64,000 nucleotides of DNA from Treponema bryantii. GTDB lineage: Bacteria; Spirochaetota; Spirochaetia; Treponematales; Treponemataceae. Each line of letters begins with the position of its first letter. Within the stretch, counting starts at the first letter, position 1. Made by a program: the position numbers and the translations under genes. This document shows, piece after piece, positions 1 to 8,224 of the stretch. The notes under the pieces are model-generated. The model was not told where the DNA came from. It did no database searches and was given only the letters and a program-made list of their open reading frames with translations. The stretch is from positions 1,736,001-1,800,000 of the forward strand of contig NZ_AP025286.1 of the NCBI RefSeq assembly GCF_036492245.1, in the 5' to 3' direction.

Positions 1-374
1 GTGTTGCTGCTGGTGCACGCACTGGTCTTGCTTCAGTTACAACTGGTGTTCTTTTCCTTCTTTCATTGTTCCTGAGCCCATTGTTCTTCCTCATTCCTTC
101 TGCAGCTACAGCTCCAGCTTTGATTTTTGTAGGATATTTGATGATGAAGTCTGTTGTAGACATTAAGTTTGATGATCCAACAGAAGGTATCCCGGCATTC
201 ATCACAATCATGACAATGCCATTCTCTTATTCAATTGCTAAGGGTATTCAGTGGGGTATCATTTCTTACGTTATCGCTAAGTGTGCAGGAAAGAAAGTAA
301 AAGACATCCCTGTTGTTACATGGATTCTCGCAGCTATCTTCCTGGCTGATATTATTTTCGAAGCTTGCAAGTAA
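1..374 (+). CDS. AzgA-type (NCS2) purine permease, C-terminal part
   Basis: The gene is open from the window edge; the reading frame starts at base 3 and no credible start lies inside the window. The visible 123 or so residues begin with a Gly/Ala-rich segment (AAGARTGLASV) and contain a DDP.E..PAF..I..MP..YSIA pattern. Both are typical of the C-terminal half of AzgA/PbuG-type adenine/guanine/hypoxanthine permeases, which are proton-coupled inner-membrane carriers. At least three hydrophobic segments are present. A strong stem-loop terminator follows 17 bases after the stop. The family is fairly certain; the exact base specificity cannot be read from this fragment. Confidence 0.85.
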   Translation, partial: VAAGARTGLASVTTGVLFLLSLFLSPLFFLIPSAATAPALIFVGYLMMKSVVDIKFDDPTEGIPAFITIMTMPFSYSIAKGIQWGIISYVIAKCAGKKVKDIPVVTWILAAIFLADIIFEACK

Positions 375-390
375 TTAAGCCGATAAAACG

Positions 391-420
391 AAAAAGGCTG
401 TCCTTTTGGGCAGCCTTTTG
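391..420. terminator. Intrinsic terminator between convergent genes
   Basis: AAAGGCTGTCC and GGGCAGCCTTT pair around a TTTT loop (one G-T pair). A-rich on the left and T-rich on the right, so it can stop transcription from the permease gene on the + strand and from the leuD-type gene on the - strand. Confidence 0.85.
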
Positions 421-440
421 TATTTAGAACTCAATTACTG

Positions 441-941
441 TTATTTATTGAACAACGCCTTCTCCGCATCATCCACATTAAACTGATAGCTCTTAGAAAG
501 AGAACCTGCAATAAGTTTTACCTTTGCAGTTCCATCATCATTCAAAACTACCTTACATTCTGTATCTTTATCTGCAAATGTGCGGAACATATCTGCAAGA
601 GATTTTCTGTCAATTTCAATTGCCATAAGATCATTAGCGAACATATCTTTACGGAATGCTTTTGCAAATGTTGGAGCTACAACTGTATTGATTCCGTTAG
701 CTTCAAGAGCCCATGATGCATGTTCACGTTCTGAACCACAGCCGAAGTTTTCTTTTGTAATGATTACCTTTTTACCGGCAACATCACTTTTTGGATTAAA
801 ACCATCAACCTTAAGATTTTCAAAAAGGTGGGAAGTTAACTCCTGTTTAGGAAGTTCTGCAAGATACTCTGCAGCAATAATTTCGTCAGTATTGATATCT
901 GAACGATCCAAAAACAGCACAGCGCCACCAAAAGTTTTCAT
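441..941 (-). CDS. leuD: 3-isopropylmalate dehydratase small subunit-like (aconitase swivel domain)
   Basis: A 166-aa protein of the aconitase-family small-subunit type. The N-terminus NTDEIIAAEYL and the conserved NFGCGSEREHA.WAL segment are the swivel-domain hallmarks, and the length fits the short archaeal/bacterial LeuD-HacB form (about 165 aa). I place the start at the ATG at 939-941 because TAGGAG lies 10-15 bases upstream; a longer version reaching 968 would begin inside that ribosome site. It would form the substrate-closing half of isopropylmalate isomerase (leucine synthesis) with a LeuC-type iron-sulfur subunit. No large subunit is adjacent, so the partner must be elsewhere and the true substrate (isopropylmalate, homoaconitate or dimethylmalate type) is open. 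Confidence 0.85.
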   Translation of the reverse strand: MKTFGGAVLFLDRSDINTDEIIAAEYLAELPKQELTSHLFENLKVDGFNPKSDVAGKKVIITKENFGCGSEREHASWALEANGINTVVAPTFAKAFRKDMFANDLMAIEIDRKSLADMFRTFADKDTECKVVLNDDGTAKVKLIAGSLSKSYQFNVDDAEKALFNK

Positions 942-1058
942 TTTATTTAGTCTCCTAATATATGTCATACCACGTATATAGATACGCTATTTAAAATATA
1001 GCATTAAATAGATTTAAAAGATAGTGTTTTTTTCGTTAATAGTAATTTCTTAGAAATA

Positions 1059-1086
1059 TTACAAATATATGGTAGATGTATATAAT
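1059..1086 (+). promoter_or_regulatory. Candidate promoter of the liv operon
   Basis: A perfect TATAAT lies at 1081-1086 in a very AT-rich 200-base stretch upstream of livJ. The -35 is poor (TTACAA at 1059-1064, spacer 16). The leader would be about 50 bases and carries GGGGGA just before the start codon. Confidence 0.35.
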
Positions 1087-1143
1087 ATGACATAAAAATG
1101 TGATATATTTTTAATTAGATTAAAAACATATGGGGGAAAATTT

Positions 1144-2316
1144 ATGAAAAAAATGCTTTTTGTACTTGCTTCAGCAGTAATGGCTTTTGCTCTTATCAGC
1201 TGTGGCGGTGAAAAGAAAAATGTTGTAAAAATCGGTGTTTACGAACCAGCATCTGGTGATAACGGTGCCGGTGGTAAGCAGGAAACTCTTGGTATTCAGT
1301 ATGCAAACTCTATCACTCCAACTGTAGAAATTGCAGGAAAAGAATACAAAGTTCAGCTTGAAATCGTAGATAACGAATCTTCAAATGATAAGGCTGTAAC
1401 AGCAGCTTCTGAACTCGTAAGCAAGGGTGTTTCTGTAGTTCTCGGATCTTACGGTTCTGGTGTTTCAATTGCTGCTTCTGATACATTTGCTGCTGCAGAT
1501 GTTCCAGCTATTGGCGTTACATGTACAAACCCACAGGTTACTCTTGGAAACAATCACTATTTCCGTATCTGCTTCCTTGATCCATTCCAGGGTTCAGTTC
1601 ATGCAAATCTTGCTAAAGATAAGTTTGGTGCTAAAAAGGCTTATGCACTTGCAAAACTTGGTGATGACTATTCTGTAGGTCTTTGTAACTACTTTATTGA
1701 AGGCTGTAAAAAACTCGGAATCGAAGTAATCTTCGAAACATTCCCAGACGGAACTTCTGACTTTGCTGCTTATGTTGCAAATGCAAAGAACAATAAAGCA
1801 GATGTATTCTTCTCTCCAGTTTCAATTGAGGCAGCTGCTCTTATTATTGAACAGGCAAATACACAGGGACTTAAGATTCCTCTTCTTGCAGGTGATACAT
1901 GGGATTCTAACGTTGTTCTTGCTGCAGCTAAGGGAACAAATATTGATGTATATGTAACAACCTTCTTCGTAGAGGGAAGTGCAGATGCTAATGTAGTTTC
2001 ATTTGTAGACGGTTTCAGAAACTATCTTAATACAAATGCTACTGCTAAAACTAACAATGGTGGAGATGATGAAATCGCTGCTGTTTCTGCAATGGGATTC
2101 GATGCTTACTATACTGCACTCGAAGCTCTCAAAGCAGCAGGAAGCACAAAATCTGCTGACGTTATGAAAGCTCTTCCATCTGTAACATACAATGGTGTTT
2201 CAGGTTCTATCGCATTCGATAAGAATGGTGATGCTGAGCGTGATGTTGCTTACATCAAGAAAGTAAACAACTCAACTGGAAAGTGGGACTTCATTGCTAT
2301 TCAGAAAGTAAACTAA
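1144..2316 (+). CDS. livJ: Branched-chain amino-acid ABC transporter, substrate-binding lipoprotein
   Basis: A 390-aa periplasmic binding protein (type I, LivJ/LivK fold). The signal peptide ends in the lipobox LISC, so the mature protein starts at Cys20 and is lipid-anchored. It continues with VVKIGVYEPASGDNGAGGKQ, the characteristic first beta strand and ligand loop of Leu/Ile/Val-binding proteins, and has the usual family length. SD GGGGGA precedes the start. It is the first gene of livJHMGF and would deliver branched-chain amino acids (or a related ligand; some homologues bind urea or short amides) to the LivHM channel. A stem-loop behind the gene probably allows higher expression than the membrane genes. 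Confidence 0.93.
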   Translation: MKKMLFVLASAVMAFALISCGGEKKNVVKIGVYEPASGDNGAGGKQETLGIQYANSITPTVEIAGKEYKVQLEIVDNESSNDKAVTAASELVSKGVSVVLGSYGSGVSIAASDTFAAADVPAIGVTCTNPQVTLGNNHYFRICFLDPFQGSVHANLAKDKFGAKKAYALAKLGDDYSVGLCNYFIEGCKKLGIEVIFETFPDGTSDFAAYVANAKNNKADVFFSPVSIEAAALIIEQANTQGLKIPLLAGDTWDSNVVLAAAKGTNIDVYVTTFFVEGSADANVVSFVDGFRNYLNTNATAKTNNGGDDEIAAVSAMGFDAYYTALEALKAAGSTKSADVMKALPSVTYNGVSGSIAFDKNGDAERDVAYIKKVNNSTGKWDFIAIQKVN

Positions 2317-2326
2317 TTAAAAACAA

Positions 2327-2351
2327 GGGATTGCCGCTTGTCGGCAGTCCC
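2327..2351 (+). promoter_or_regulatory. Intercistronic stem-loop between livJ and livH
   Basis: GGGATTGCCG pairs with CGGCAGTCCC (10 bp, one G-T) over a 5-base loop. No T-run follows, so it is more likely an RNA stabiliser protecting the livJ message, or a partial attenuator, than a full terminator. Function is inferred. Confidence 0.6.
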
Positions 2352-2369
2352 GATATTCAGGAAACGTAG

Positions 2370-3254
2370 ATGAACTTTTTTCAGGCTAATCTGCCTTATC
2401 TTCTTGCAGGTATTTCTACCGGTGGCCAGTATGCCCTCATTGCGATAGGCTACACAATGGTTTACGGTATCTTAAGACTTATCAATTTCGCACACGGCGA
2501 TGTATTTATGGCGGCCGGACTTATCATGATTTATTCTTACACTGTAATGCCGCTTTGGGTTTCAATCCCATTAACTATCATACTTACAGTTCTGGTTGGC
2601 TTTGCAATTGAACGTACTGCCTATAAACCTTTAAGAACTGCACCTCGTATGTCAATTATGATTTCTGCAATCGGAATGTCATATCTGATTCAGAATCTTG
2701 CTTTATATATTACTGGTGGACTATTAAAAACTTATCCGAAGATTCCATGGATAAGCGATTCTATAACAATCTTTGGAGCAATTACAAAACGTGTAACTGT
2801 GATTACTCCTTTCCTTACAATTATTCTCGTAGTAGCACTTGTTCTTTTGATTAAGTATACAAAAATCGGAATGGCTATGCGTGCTGTTTCCCGTGATTTT
2901 GAAACTGCTCAGCTTATGGGAATCAAAATTGACTCAGTTATTTCGATGACTTTTATAATCGGTTCTTTCCTTGCTGCAGTAGGTTCAATTCTGTTCTTCT
3001 CGAACTATCCTGGAGTTACACCAACTGTTGGTGGTATGCCAGGACTTAAGGCTTTCGTAGCAGCAGTTTTCGGAGGAATCGGTTCTATTCCAGGTGCTGT
3101 AATCGGTGCCTTCTTAATTGGTATATGTGAGAACATTATTAAGGGACTTGGCTGGACAACCTTCAGCGATGCCTTTACTTTTGTTCTTTTGATTTGTGTA
3201 TTGATGTTCATGCCGACTGGACTCTTCGGCGAGAAACAGACCGATAAGGTTTAA
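2370..3254 (+). CDS. livH: Branched-chain amino-acid ABC transporter permease LivH
   Basis: A 294-aa integral membrane protein of the LivH type. It opens with the family-typical GGQYALIAIGYTMVYGILRLINFAHGD block (residues about 18-40) and has the EAA-like GLKAFVAAVFGGIGSIPGAV.GA segment near residues 226-250 that contacts the ATPase. About eight hydrophobic spans. It forms the heterodimeric inner-membrane channel with LivM. It lies 53 bases after livJ and 21 bases before livM in the same transcription unit. Confidence 0.93.
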   Translation: MNFFQANLPYLLAGISTGGQYALIAIGYTMVYGILRLINFAHGDVFMAAGLIMIYSYTVMPLWVSIPLTIILTVLVGFAIERTAYKPLRTAPRMSIMISAIGMSYLIQNLALYITGGLLKTYPKIPWISDSITIFGAITKRVTVITPFLTIILVVALVLLIKYTKIGMAMRAVSRDFETAQLMGIKIDSVISMTFIIGSFLAAVGSILFFSNYPGVTPTVGGMPGLKAFVAAVFGGIGSIPGAVIGAFLIGICENIIKGLGWTTFSDAFTFVLLICVLMFMPTGLFGEKQTDKV

Positions 3255-3275
3255 TCTTTTATTGAGGTTTTTGCT

Positions 3276-4334
3276 ATGGAAATTACTAACAAAAAAAGAG
3301 ATTTATTTATCGGCTTTGGACTTCTTGCTCTGCTGTTCGTTGTTCTTATTATTCTTGAACACACAATTCGTCCTACATCAATTCTGTTTACAGTATTAAA
3401 GAAGGGTGCAATTTACGCACTTGTTGCTGTAAGTATGAACCTTTTGAATGGATTTACAGGTTTGTTCAGTTTAGGTCAGGCTGGCTTTATGCTGCTTGGT
3501 GCTTATACTTATGCAATCTTTACAATTCCGCTTGAAGCGCGTGCTCAGGTTTATCAATACTTTGATGGTGGTGCAATTCATTTTACACTGCCTGTAATTG
3601 TTGCAATGATTCTTGCCGGCCTTGTAGCAGCATTCTTTGCTTATCTGATTGGACTTCCTGTTCTGCATCTTAAATCAGATTACCTTGCAATTGCGACACT
3701 TGGATTTGCAGAGATTCTTCGTGCAATCTTCCAGTGGGATAAGCTTGGTGTTATCACAAACGGTTCAAACCTTTTGCGAAAGTATCCGGTATTTAAATCT
3801 ACAACATTCTATTTTGCAGTAAGCGGAATCTGTATTGCAGTTATTGTACTTCTTATCAATTCTACTTATGGCCGTGCTTTCAAAGCTATCCGCGATGATG
3901 AAGTTGCTGCCGAAGCAATGGGTATCAATCTTGCTCATCATAAAAGAATGGCATTTACAATCAGTTCATTCTTTGCAGGTATTTCTGGTGCTCTTCTTGC
4001 AATGTTCCAGACAACAATTCAGGCAAGTCAGTTTAAGTCTGCAATGACTTATGAGATTCTTTTGATTGTTGTAATCGGAGGAATCGGTTCTGTAACAGGA
4101 AGCTGTATTTCTTCATTCCTTTTTATTGCATGTTCTGAGTGGTGGCTCCGCTTCCTTGATAACGCGAACCTGAACTTTACTTACGTTCAGATTTTACGTC
4201 CTGGATTCAGAAAGGTAGTATTCTCTATCGTAATTATGTGTATCGTACTTTTCTACCAGAAAGGAATTATGGGCGATAAAGAATTCTCAATTAAGGGAAT
4301 ATCGGGCTTTTTTAAGAAGTTTAAGAAAAAGTAG
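3276..4334 (+). CDS. livM: Branched-chain amino-acid ABC transporter permease LivM
   Basis: A 352-aa membrane protein. SMNLLNGFTGLFSLGQAGFM near residues 53-72 and SDYLAIATLGFAEI mid-protein are LivM signatures; AIRDDEVAAEAMGI and GGIGSVTGS mark the ATPase-coupling loop. It has one N-terminal extra span, as usual for LivM. It ends in a Lys-rich tail (FFKKFKKK) that would lie in the cytoplasm. It is followed after 2 bases by livG. Confidence 0.93.
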   Translation: MEITNKKRDLFIGFGLLALLFVVLIILEHTIRPTSILFTVLKKGAIYALVAVSMNLLNGFTGLFSLGQAGFMLLGAYTYAIFTIPLEARAQVYQYFDGGAIHFTLPVIVAMILAGLVAAFFAYLIGLPVLHLKSDYLAIATLGFAEILRAIFQWDKLGVITNGSNLLRKYPVFKSTTFYFAVSGICIAVIVLLINSTYGRAFKAIRDDEVAAEAMGINLAHHKRMAFTISSFFAGISGALLAMFQTTIQASQFKSAMTYEILLIVVIGGIGSVTGSCISSFLFIACSEWWLRFLDNANLNFTYVQILRPGFRKVVFSIVIMCIVLFYQKGIMGDKEFSIKGISGFFKKFKKK

Positions 4335-4336
4335 GA

Positions 4337-5224
4337 ATGAATATGAACATTTTGAAAATGGAAAATATAACAATGCAGTTCGGCGGTGTAGTTGCCGTTG
4401 ACAATCTTTCTCTTGAAGTAAACGAAGGAGAAATTGTATCTCTTATCGGACCAAACGGAGCAGGTAAGACAACTGCATTCAATGTTGTAACCGGAGTTTA
4501 TGCACCAACAAACGGAGCAGTCTGGTTCAACGGAAATAAGATTGTAGAAAATCATCCCCGCAGAAAGATGAAAAAACTTTATGCAGGAAAAGATAAAACT
4601 GTATTCAATGGTCACCTGGAACCGACTCCAGACAAAATCACAAAGCTTGGAATTGCTCGAACCTTCCAGAACATCCGTTTGTGGAAGAGCCAGACTGTAT
4701 TTGATAACGTTCTGATTGCAAAACACCTTCGCCGCACTTCAAATGTTTTCTCTGCAACTTTCCGCCTTAACTGGAAAGAAGAGAAAAAGCAGCGCGAAGA
4801 AACTGCCGAACTTTTGAAGATTCTCGGGCTTTACGATGTAAAGGATGAACTTTGTACTTCGCTTCCATACGGACTTCAGCGTCGTCTGGAAATTGCACGT
4901 GCTCTTGCTACAAATCCAACTTTGCTTTTGCTTGATGAACCTGCAGCCGGTATGAACCCACAGGAAACTGCAGAGCTTACAGACTTTATCCGTCACATCC
5001 GTACAGACTTCCATCTATCTGTATTTATGATTGAACACCACATGGATCTTGTTATGGATATTTCTGACAGAATCTACGTTTTGAACTTTGGTGCTCTTAT
5101 TGCACAGGGAACTCCAGATGAGATTCAGAATAATCCTGATGTAATTGCAGCTTATCTTGGTGAATCAGAAGAAGACAGTGATTATTCAGACAAGCCATAT
5201 GCTGTAGAAGAGGAGGCCGAATAA
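4337..5224 (+). CDS. livG: Branched-chain amino-acid ABC transporter ATPase LivG
   Basis: A 295-aa ABC ATPase. Walker A is GPNGAGKTT, the signature region is the LivG-type LPYGLQRRLEIARAL in place of LSGGQ, and Walker B is LLLLDEPAAGMNP. The LivG-specific insert with GIARTFQNIRLW is present. The C-terminus carries an unusual acidic extension of about 20 residues (EESEEDSDY...VEEEAE) beyond the normal family end. Two in-frame ATGs lie 6 bases apart (4337 and 4343); either could be used. The stop overlaps the livF start as TAATG, implying translational coupling. Confidence 0.93.
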   Translation: MNMNILKMENITMQFGGVVAVDNLSLEVNEGEIVSLIGPNGAGKTTAFNVVTGVYAPTNGAVWFNGNKIVENHPRRKMKKLYAGKDKTVFNGHLEPTPDKITKLGIARTFQNIRLWKSQTVFDNVLIAKHLRRTSNVFSATFRLNWKEEKKQREETAELLKILGLYDVKDELCTSLPYGLQRRLEIARALATNPTLLLLDEPAAGMNPQETAELTDFIRHIRTDFHLSVFMIEHHMDLVMDISDRIYVLNFGALIAQGTPDEIQNNPDVIAAYLGESEEDSDYSDKPYAVEEEAE

Positions 5225-5934
5225 TGCTTGAAATTAAAGACTTACATGTATCATACGGCGGAATCAAAGCTCTTCGCGGTATCAATATCGAAGTTCCAGA
5301 TGGAAAAATCGTTACTCTTATTGGAGCAAATGGTGCCGGTAAATCTACTTTGTTACGTACAATCAGTGGACTCGTAAAAGCTGAAAGCGGCTCAATCAAA
5401 CTTGATGGAAAGGAAATAACAGGACTTCCTATCAATAAAATCTGTGCAGAAGGAATTGCACTTAGCCCTGAAGGACGACATGTTTTCTCTGACCTGACAG
5501 TTATTGAAAATCTTAGAATTGGTGCTTATCTTCGTAATGATAAAAAGGCCATCGAAAAAGACCTTGAATGGGTATTTAATTTGTTCCCACGTCTTAAAGA
5601 ACGTTCATGGCAGTTTGCAGGAACCCTTTCGGGTGGTGAACAGCAGATGCTTGCTGTTGGACGAGCTCTTATGAGTAAGCCAAAAATTCTTATGCTGGAT
5701 GAACCTTCATTGGGACTTGCACCTCTTGTAGTACAGCAGATATTTGATATCATCCGTGAAATCAATAACAGCGGTGTTACAGTGCTTCTTATTGAACAGA
5801 ACGCAAATATGGCATTAAAAACTGCCGACATCGCATACGTTATCGAAACAGGTGAAATAGTCCTCAGCGGCACAGGCAAACAGGTACTTGAGAACCCGAC
5901 AGTTCGCGAAGCATACCTCGGAAAAAAGAAATAA
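5224..5934 (+). CDS. livF: Branched-chain amino-acid ABC transporter ATPase LivF
   Basis: A 236-aa ABC ATPase of standard LivF length. Walker A GANGAGKST, signature LSGGEQQMLAVGRAL and Walker B LMLDEPSLGLAPLVV are all intact. It pairs with LivG to power the LivHM channel. The start ATG overlaps the livG stop by one base. It is the last gene of the operon; two stem-loops (5937-5959 and 5992-6014) follow. Confidence 0.95.
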   Translation: MLEIKDLHVSYGGIKALRGINIEVPDGKIVTLIGANGAGKSTLLRTISGLVKAESGSIKLDGKEITGLPINKICAEGIALSPEGRHVFSDLTVIENLRIGAYLRNDKKAIEKDLEWVFNLFPRLKERSWQFAGTLSGGEQQMLAVGRALMSKPKILMLDEPSLGLAPLVVQQIFDIIREINNSGVTVLLIEQNANMALKTADIAYVIETGEIVLSGTGKQVLENPTVREAYLGKKK

Positions 5935-5936
5935 AG

Positions 5937-6014
5937 ACCTTCGGAGCAAGACCGAAGGTGACAGTCCTTCCTAAGTATAAAAATGCATGTCATTCCCGGG
6001 TTTGTCCCGGGAAT
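5937..6014. repeat. Two intergenic palindromes after livF
   Basis: First palindrome: ACCTTCGG/CCGAAGGT (5937-5944 and 5952-5959, 7-base loop). Second: ATTCCCGGG/CCCGGGAAT (5992-6000 and 6006-6014, loop TTTGT). Neither is followed by a T-run, so a plain terminator is unlikely. The second, of the form GTCATTCCCGGG...CCCGGGAATCT, resembles small dispersed intergenic palindromes seen in many bacterial genomes. Confidence 0.6.
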
Positions 6015-6072
6015 CTATAATAGAATTATACAATAATCAAATAATTCTCTTACAGTAGAATTGTATTTTTCA

Positions 6073-6081
6073 TGTTATACT
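6073..6081 (+). promoter_or_regulatory. Extended -10 promoter of the GH31 gene
   Basis: TGTTATACT (TG-n-TATACT, extended -10) lies 20 bases before the start codon. No good -35 is present, which an extended -10 can compensate. A strong SD, TAGGAGG, follows at 6089-6095. Confidence 0.45.
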
Positions 6082-6101
6082 AGAGAATAGGAGGCTTCAA
6101 A

Positions 6102-8090
6102 ATGTTTTACGAAGCAAAAAATTCTTTAGTATTCAAAAAAGGTAACGAAACACTTCTTATCGAACCATGGGGAAAAAATTCTCTTAGAGTTCGTTGTACA
6201 CTTGAAAGTGCATTTATTGATCATGATGTTGCACTTACAGAAAAAATCAATCACGGAACTGCAAAAATCAACGTAACAGAAAATGGAGCTTCAATCTCAA
6301 ATGGAATTCTTGAAGCACGTTTGAATTTTAATGGCGTAATTTCATTCTATAAAAATGATAAACTTATTTTGCAGGAATACTACCGCCAGTATGATCCAAC
6401 TGCAACAAAGGAAAGCTGCTGTACAAAAATCATCAGCCGTCAATATCAGGGAATCATAGGCGGAGATTATTCACTTACAGTACGCTTTAATCCAAATGAT
6501 GAAGAAAAACTCTTTGGTATGGGTCAATATCCGGCACCATATCTTGATATGAAAGGCTGTACTCTAGAACTCGCTCAGCGTAACAGCCAGGTTTCTATTC
6601 CTTTTGCTTTATCAAATCTTGGATATGGTTTCCTCTGGAATAATCCAGCTGTTGGTAGAGTTACATTCGGAAAGAACATTACAGAATGGCATGCAGACAG
6701 CACAAAAGAAATGGACTACTGGATTACTGCTGCTGATACTCCTGCAGAAATCGTAGAAAACTATACTGCAGTTGTAGGACGTGCACCAGCACTCACAGAA
6801 GACTATCTTGGTTTCTGGCAGTGTAAACTCCGCTACCGTACACAGGAAGAAGTTCTCACAGTTGCCCGTAAATACAAAGAAATGGGCATTCATCTCGATG
6901 TTATCGTAATCGACTTCTTCCATTGGCCACGTCAGGGAGACTGGTTCTTTGATAAGGAATACTGGCCTGATCCAAAAGCAATGTGTGATGAGCTCCATGC
7001 AATGGGAACTAAAGTTATGGTTTCTGTATGGCCTAATGTTGATAAAAAATCTACTCACTTCTATGAAATGCAGGAAAAGGGTTATCTGATTCGTGCAGAC
7101 CGTGGAAGTAACCAGAGCTTTGACTGGCAAGGCGACTGTCTTGCAATTGATGCAACAAATCCGGAAGCACGTGAATACCTCTGGGATATCTGTAAAAAGA
7201 ATTATGCTGATTACGGAATTGATATGTTCTGGCTTGATAACTCTGAACCTGACCTTAACATTTATGATTTTGGTAACTACAGATACCAGATGGGAAACGG
7301 ACTTCAGGTTGCAAATATTTATCCTCAGATGTACAGCCGCGCTTTCTACGAAGGTCAGAAGGCTATGGGACAGAAGAGCATTGTAAACCTTGAACGCTGT
7401 GCCTGGGTAGGAAGCCAGAAATACAATCAGGTAATCTGGAATGGTGATGTTCAGTCTACATGGGAATGTTTCAGAACTTCTGTATGTGAAGGCTTGAACA
7501 TGGGTATTGCCGGTATTCCTTGGTGGACAACTGATATTGGCGGCTTTATGTACGGTGATGTTCGCACAGAAGAGTTTAAGGAACTTCTTGTTCGCTGGTT
7601 TGAATGGGCTGTATTTACTCCAATCTTAAGATTGCACGGTGACCGCGATCCGCACGATATTCCATTACTCGATAAAGATCCGCAGCGGGGTTACGGTGGA
7701 GGACACTTATTCACAGGCCGAGACAACGAAATCTGGTCATACGGTGAAGGCCCTCAGAAGATCATGGAAGCTCAGATTAAGCTCCGTGAAAAAATCAAAC
7801 CTTATGTAACAAAAGTTATGAAAGAAGCAAGTGAAAACGGAAGCCCTGCAATGCGAACTATGTTCTACGAGTTCCCTGAAGACGAAAAATGCTGGAACCT
7901 CAAAGATCAGTATATGTTTGGTTCTGAATATCTTGTAGCGCCAGTTCTTGCACCACAGACTTTCATACGTGACGTATATCTTCCTGCAGGTAAATGGGAA
8001 AATATTCATGACGGAAAAGTTTACGATGGCGGGCAGACAATTACAGTAGAGGCTCCGCTTGAAAGTATTCCTGTTTTTAAACGTTCTTAA
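6102..8090 (+). CDS. Glycoside hydrolase family 31 (alpha-glucosidase/alpha-xylosidase type)
   Basis: A 662-aa enzyme with the GH31 order: N-terminal beta domain (about 1-220), (beta/alpha)8 barrel (about 235-560) and C-terminal beta domain. The nucleophile is Asp379 in FWLDNSEPD and the likely acid/base is Asp449 in WNGDVQSTWE; WWTTDIGGF and RLHGDRDPH complete the active-site loops. No signal peptide, so it acts in the cytoplasm on imported oligosaccharides, releasing alpha-linked glucose or xylose by retention. The subtype cannot be settled from motifs alone. It appears to be a single-gene unit with its own extended -10 promoter and strong SD; no transporter is attached. Confidence 0.9.
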   Translation: MFYEAKNSLVFKKGNETLLIEPWGKNSLRVRCTLESAFIDHDVALTEKINHGTAKINVTENGASISNGILEARLNFNGVISFYKNDKLILQEYYRQYDPTATKESCCTKIISRQYQGIIGGDYSLTVRFNPNDEEKLFGMGQYPAPYLDMKGCTLELAQRNSQVSIPFALSNLGYGFLWNNPAVGRVTFGKNITEWHADSTKEMDYWITAADTPAEIVENYTAVVGRAPALTEDYLGFWQCKLRYRTQEEVLTVARKYKEMGIHLDVIVIDFFHWPRQGDWFFDKEYWPDPKAMCDELHAMGTKVMVSVWPNVDKKSTHFYEMQEKGYLIRADRGSNQSFDWQGDCLAIDATNPEAREYLWDICKKNYADYGIDMFWLDNSEPDLNIYDFGNYRYQMGNGLQVANIYPQMYSRAFYEGQKAMGQKSIVNLERCAWVGSQKYNQVIWNGDVQSTWECFRTSVCEGLNMGIAGIPWWTTDIGGFMYGDVRTEEFKELLVRWFEWAVFTPILRLHGDRDPHDIPLLDKDPQRGYGGGHLFTGRDNEIWSYGEGPQKIMEAQIKLREKIKPYVTKVMKEASENGSPAMRTMFYEFPEDEKCWNLKDQYMFGSEYLVAPVLAPQTFIRDVYLPAGKWENIHDGKVYDGGQTITVEAPLESIPVFKRS

Positions 8091-8095
8091 TCAAA

Positions 8096-8165
8096 GTCAT
8101 TGCGAGGCAGAGCCGAAGCAATCCATGGATTGCCACGTCGCCCTTCAAGGGCTCCTCGCAATGAC
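8096..8165. repeat. 70-bp palindromic intergenic element
   Basis: The ends GTCATTGCGAGG and CCTCGCAATGAC are perfect 12-bp inverted repeats. Inside are a perfect 16-bp palindrome GCAATCCATGGATTGC (8118-8133) and a small GCCCTT/AAGGGC hairpin (8140-8152). The sequence is of the GTCATTGCGAGG...GCAATCC type, which I recognise as a short dispersed repeat shared by many unrelated bacterial genomes. It sits between the GH31 and CDF genes. Confidence 0.75.
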
Positions 8166-8224
8166 AAAATACTTAAATATCTGTCGACTTGCCATTATTC
8201 GTTAAACGGAGTACATTATTTTTT

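Noticed and set aside
580-981. 133-aa + strand frame opposite leuD
   Set aside because: Shadow of the conserved leuD frame, with no SD.
8189-8224. TTG start extending the CDF protein
   Set aside because: The ATG at 8225 has an SD in range and starts the usual CDF N-terminus; the extension has no ribosome site.
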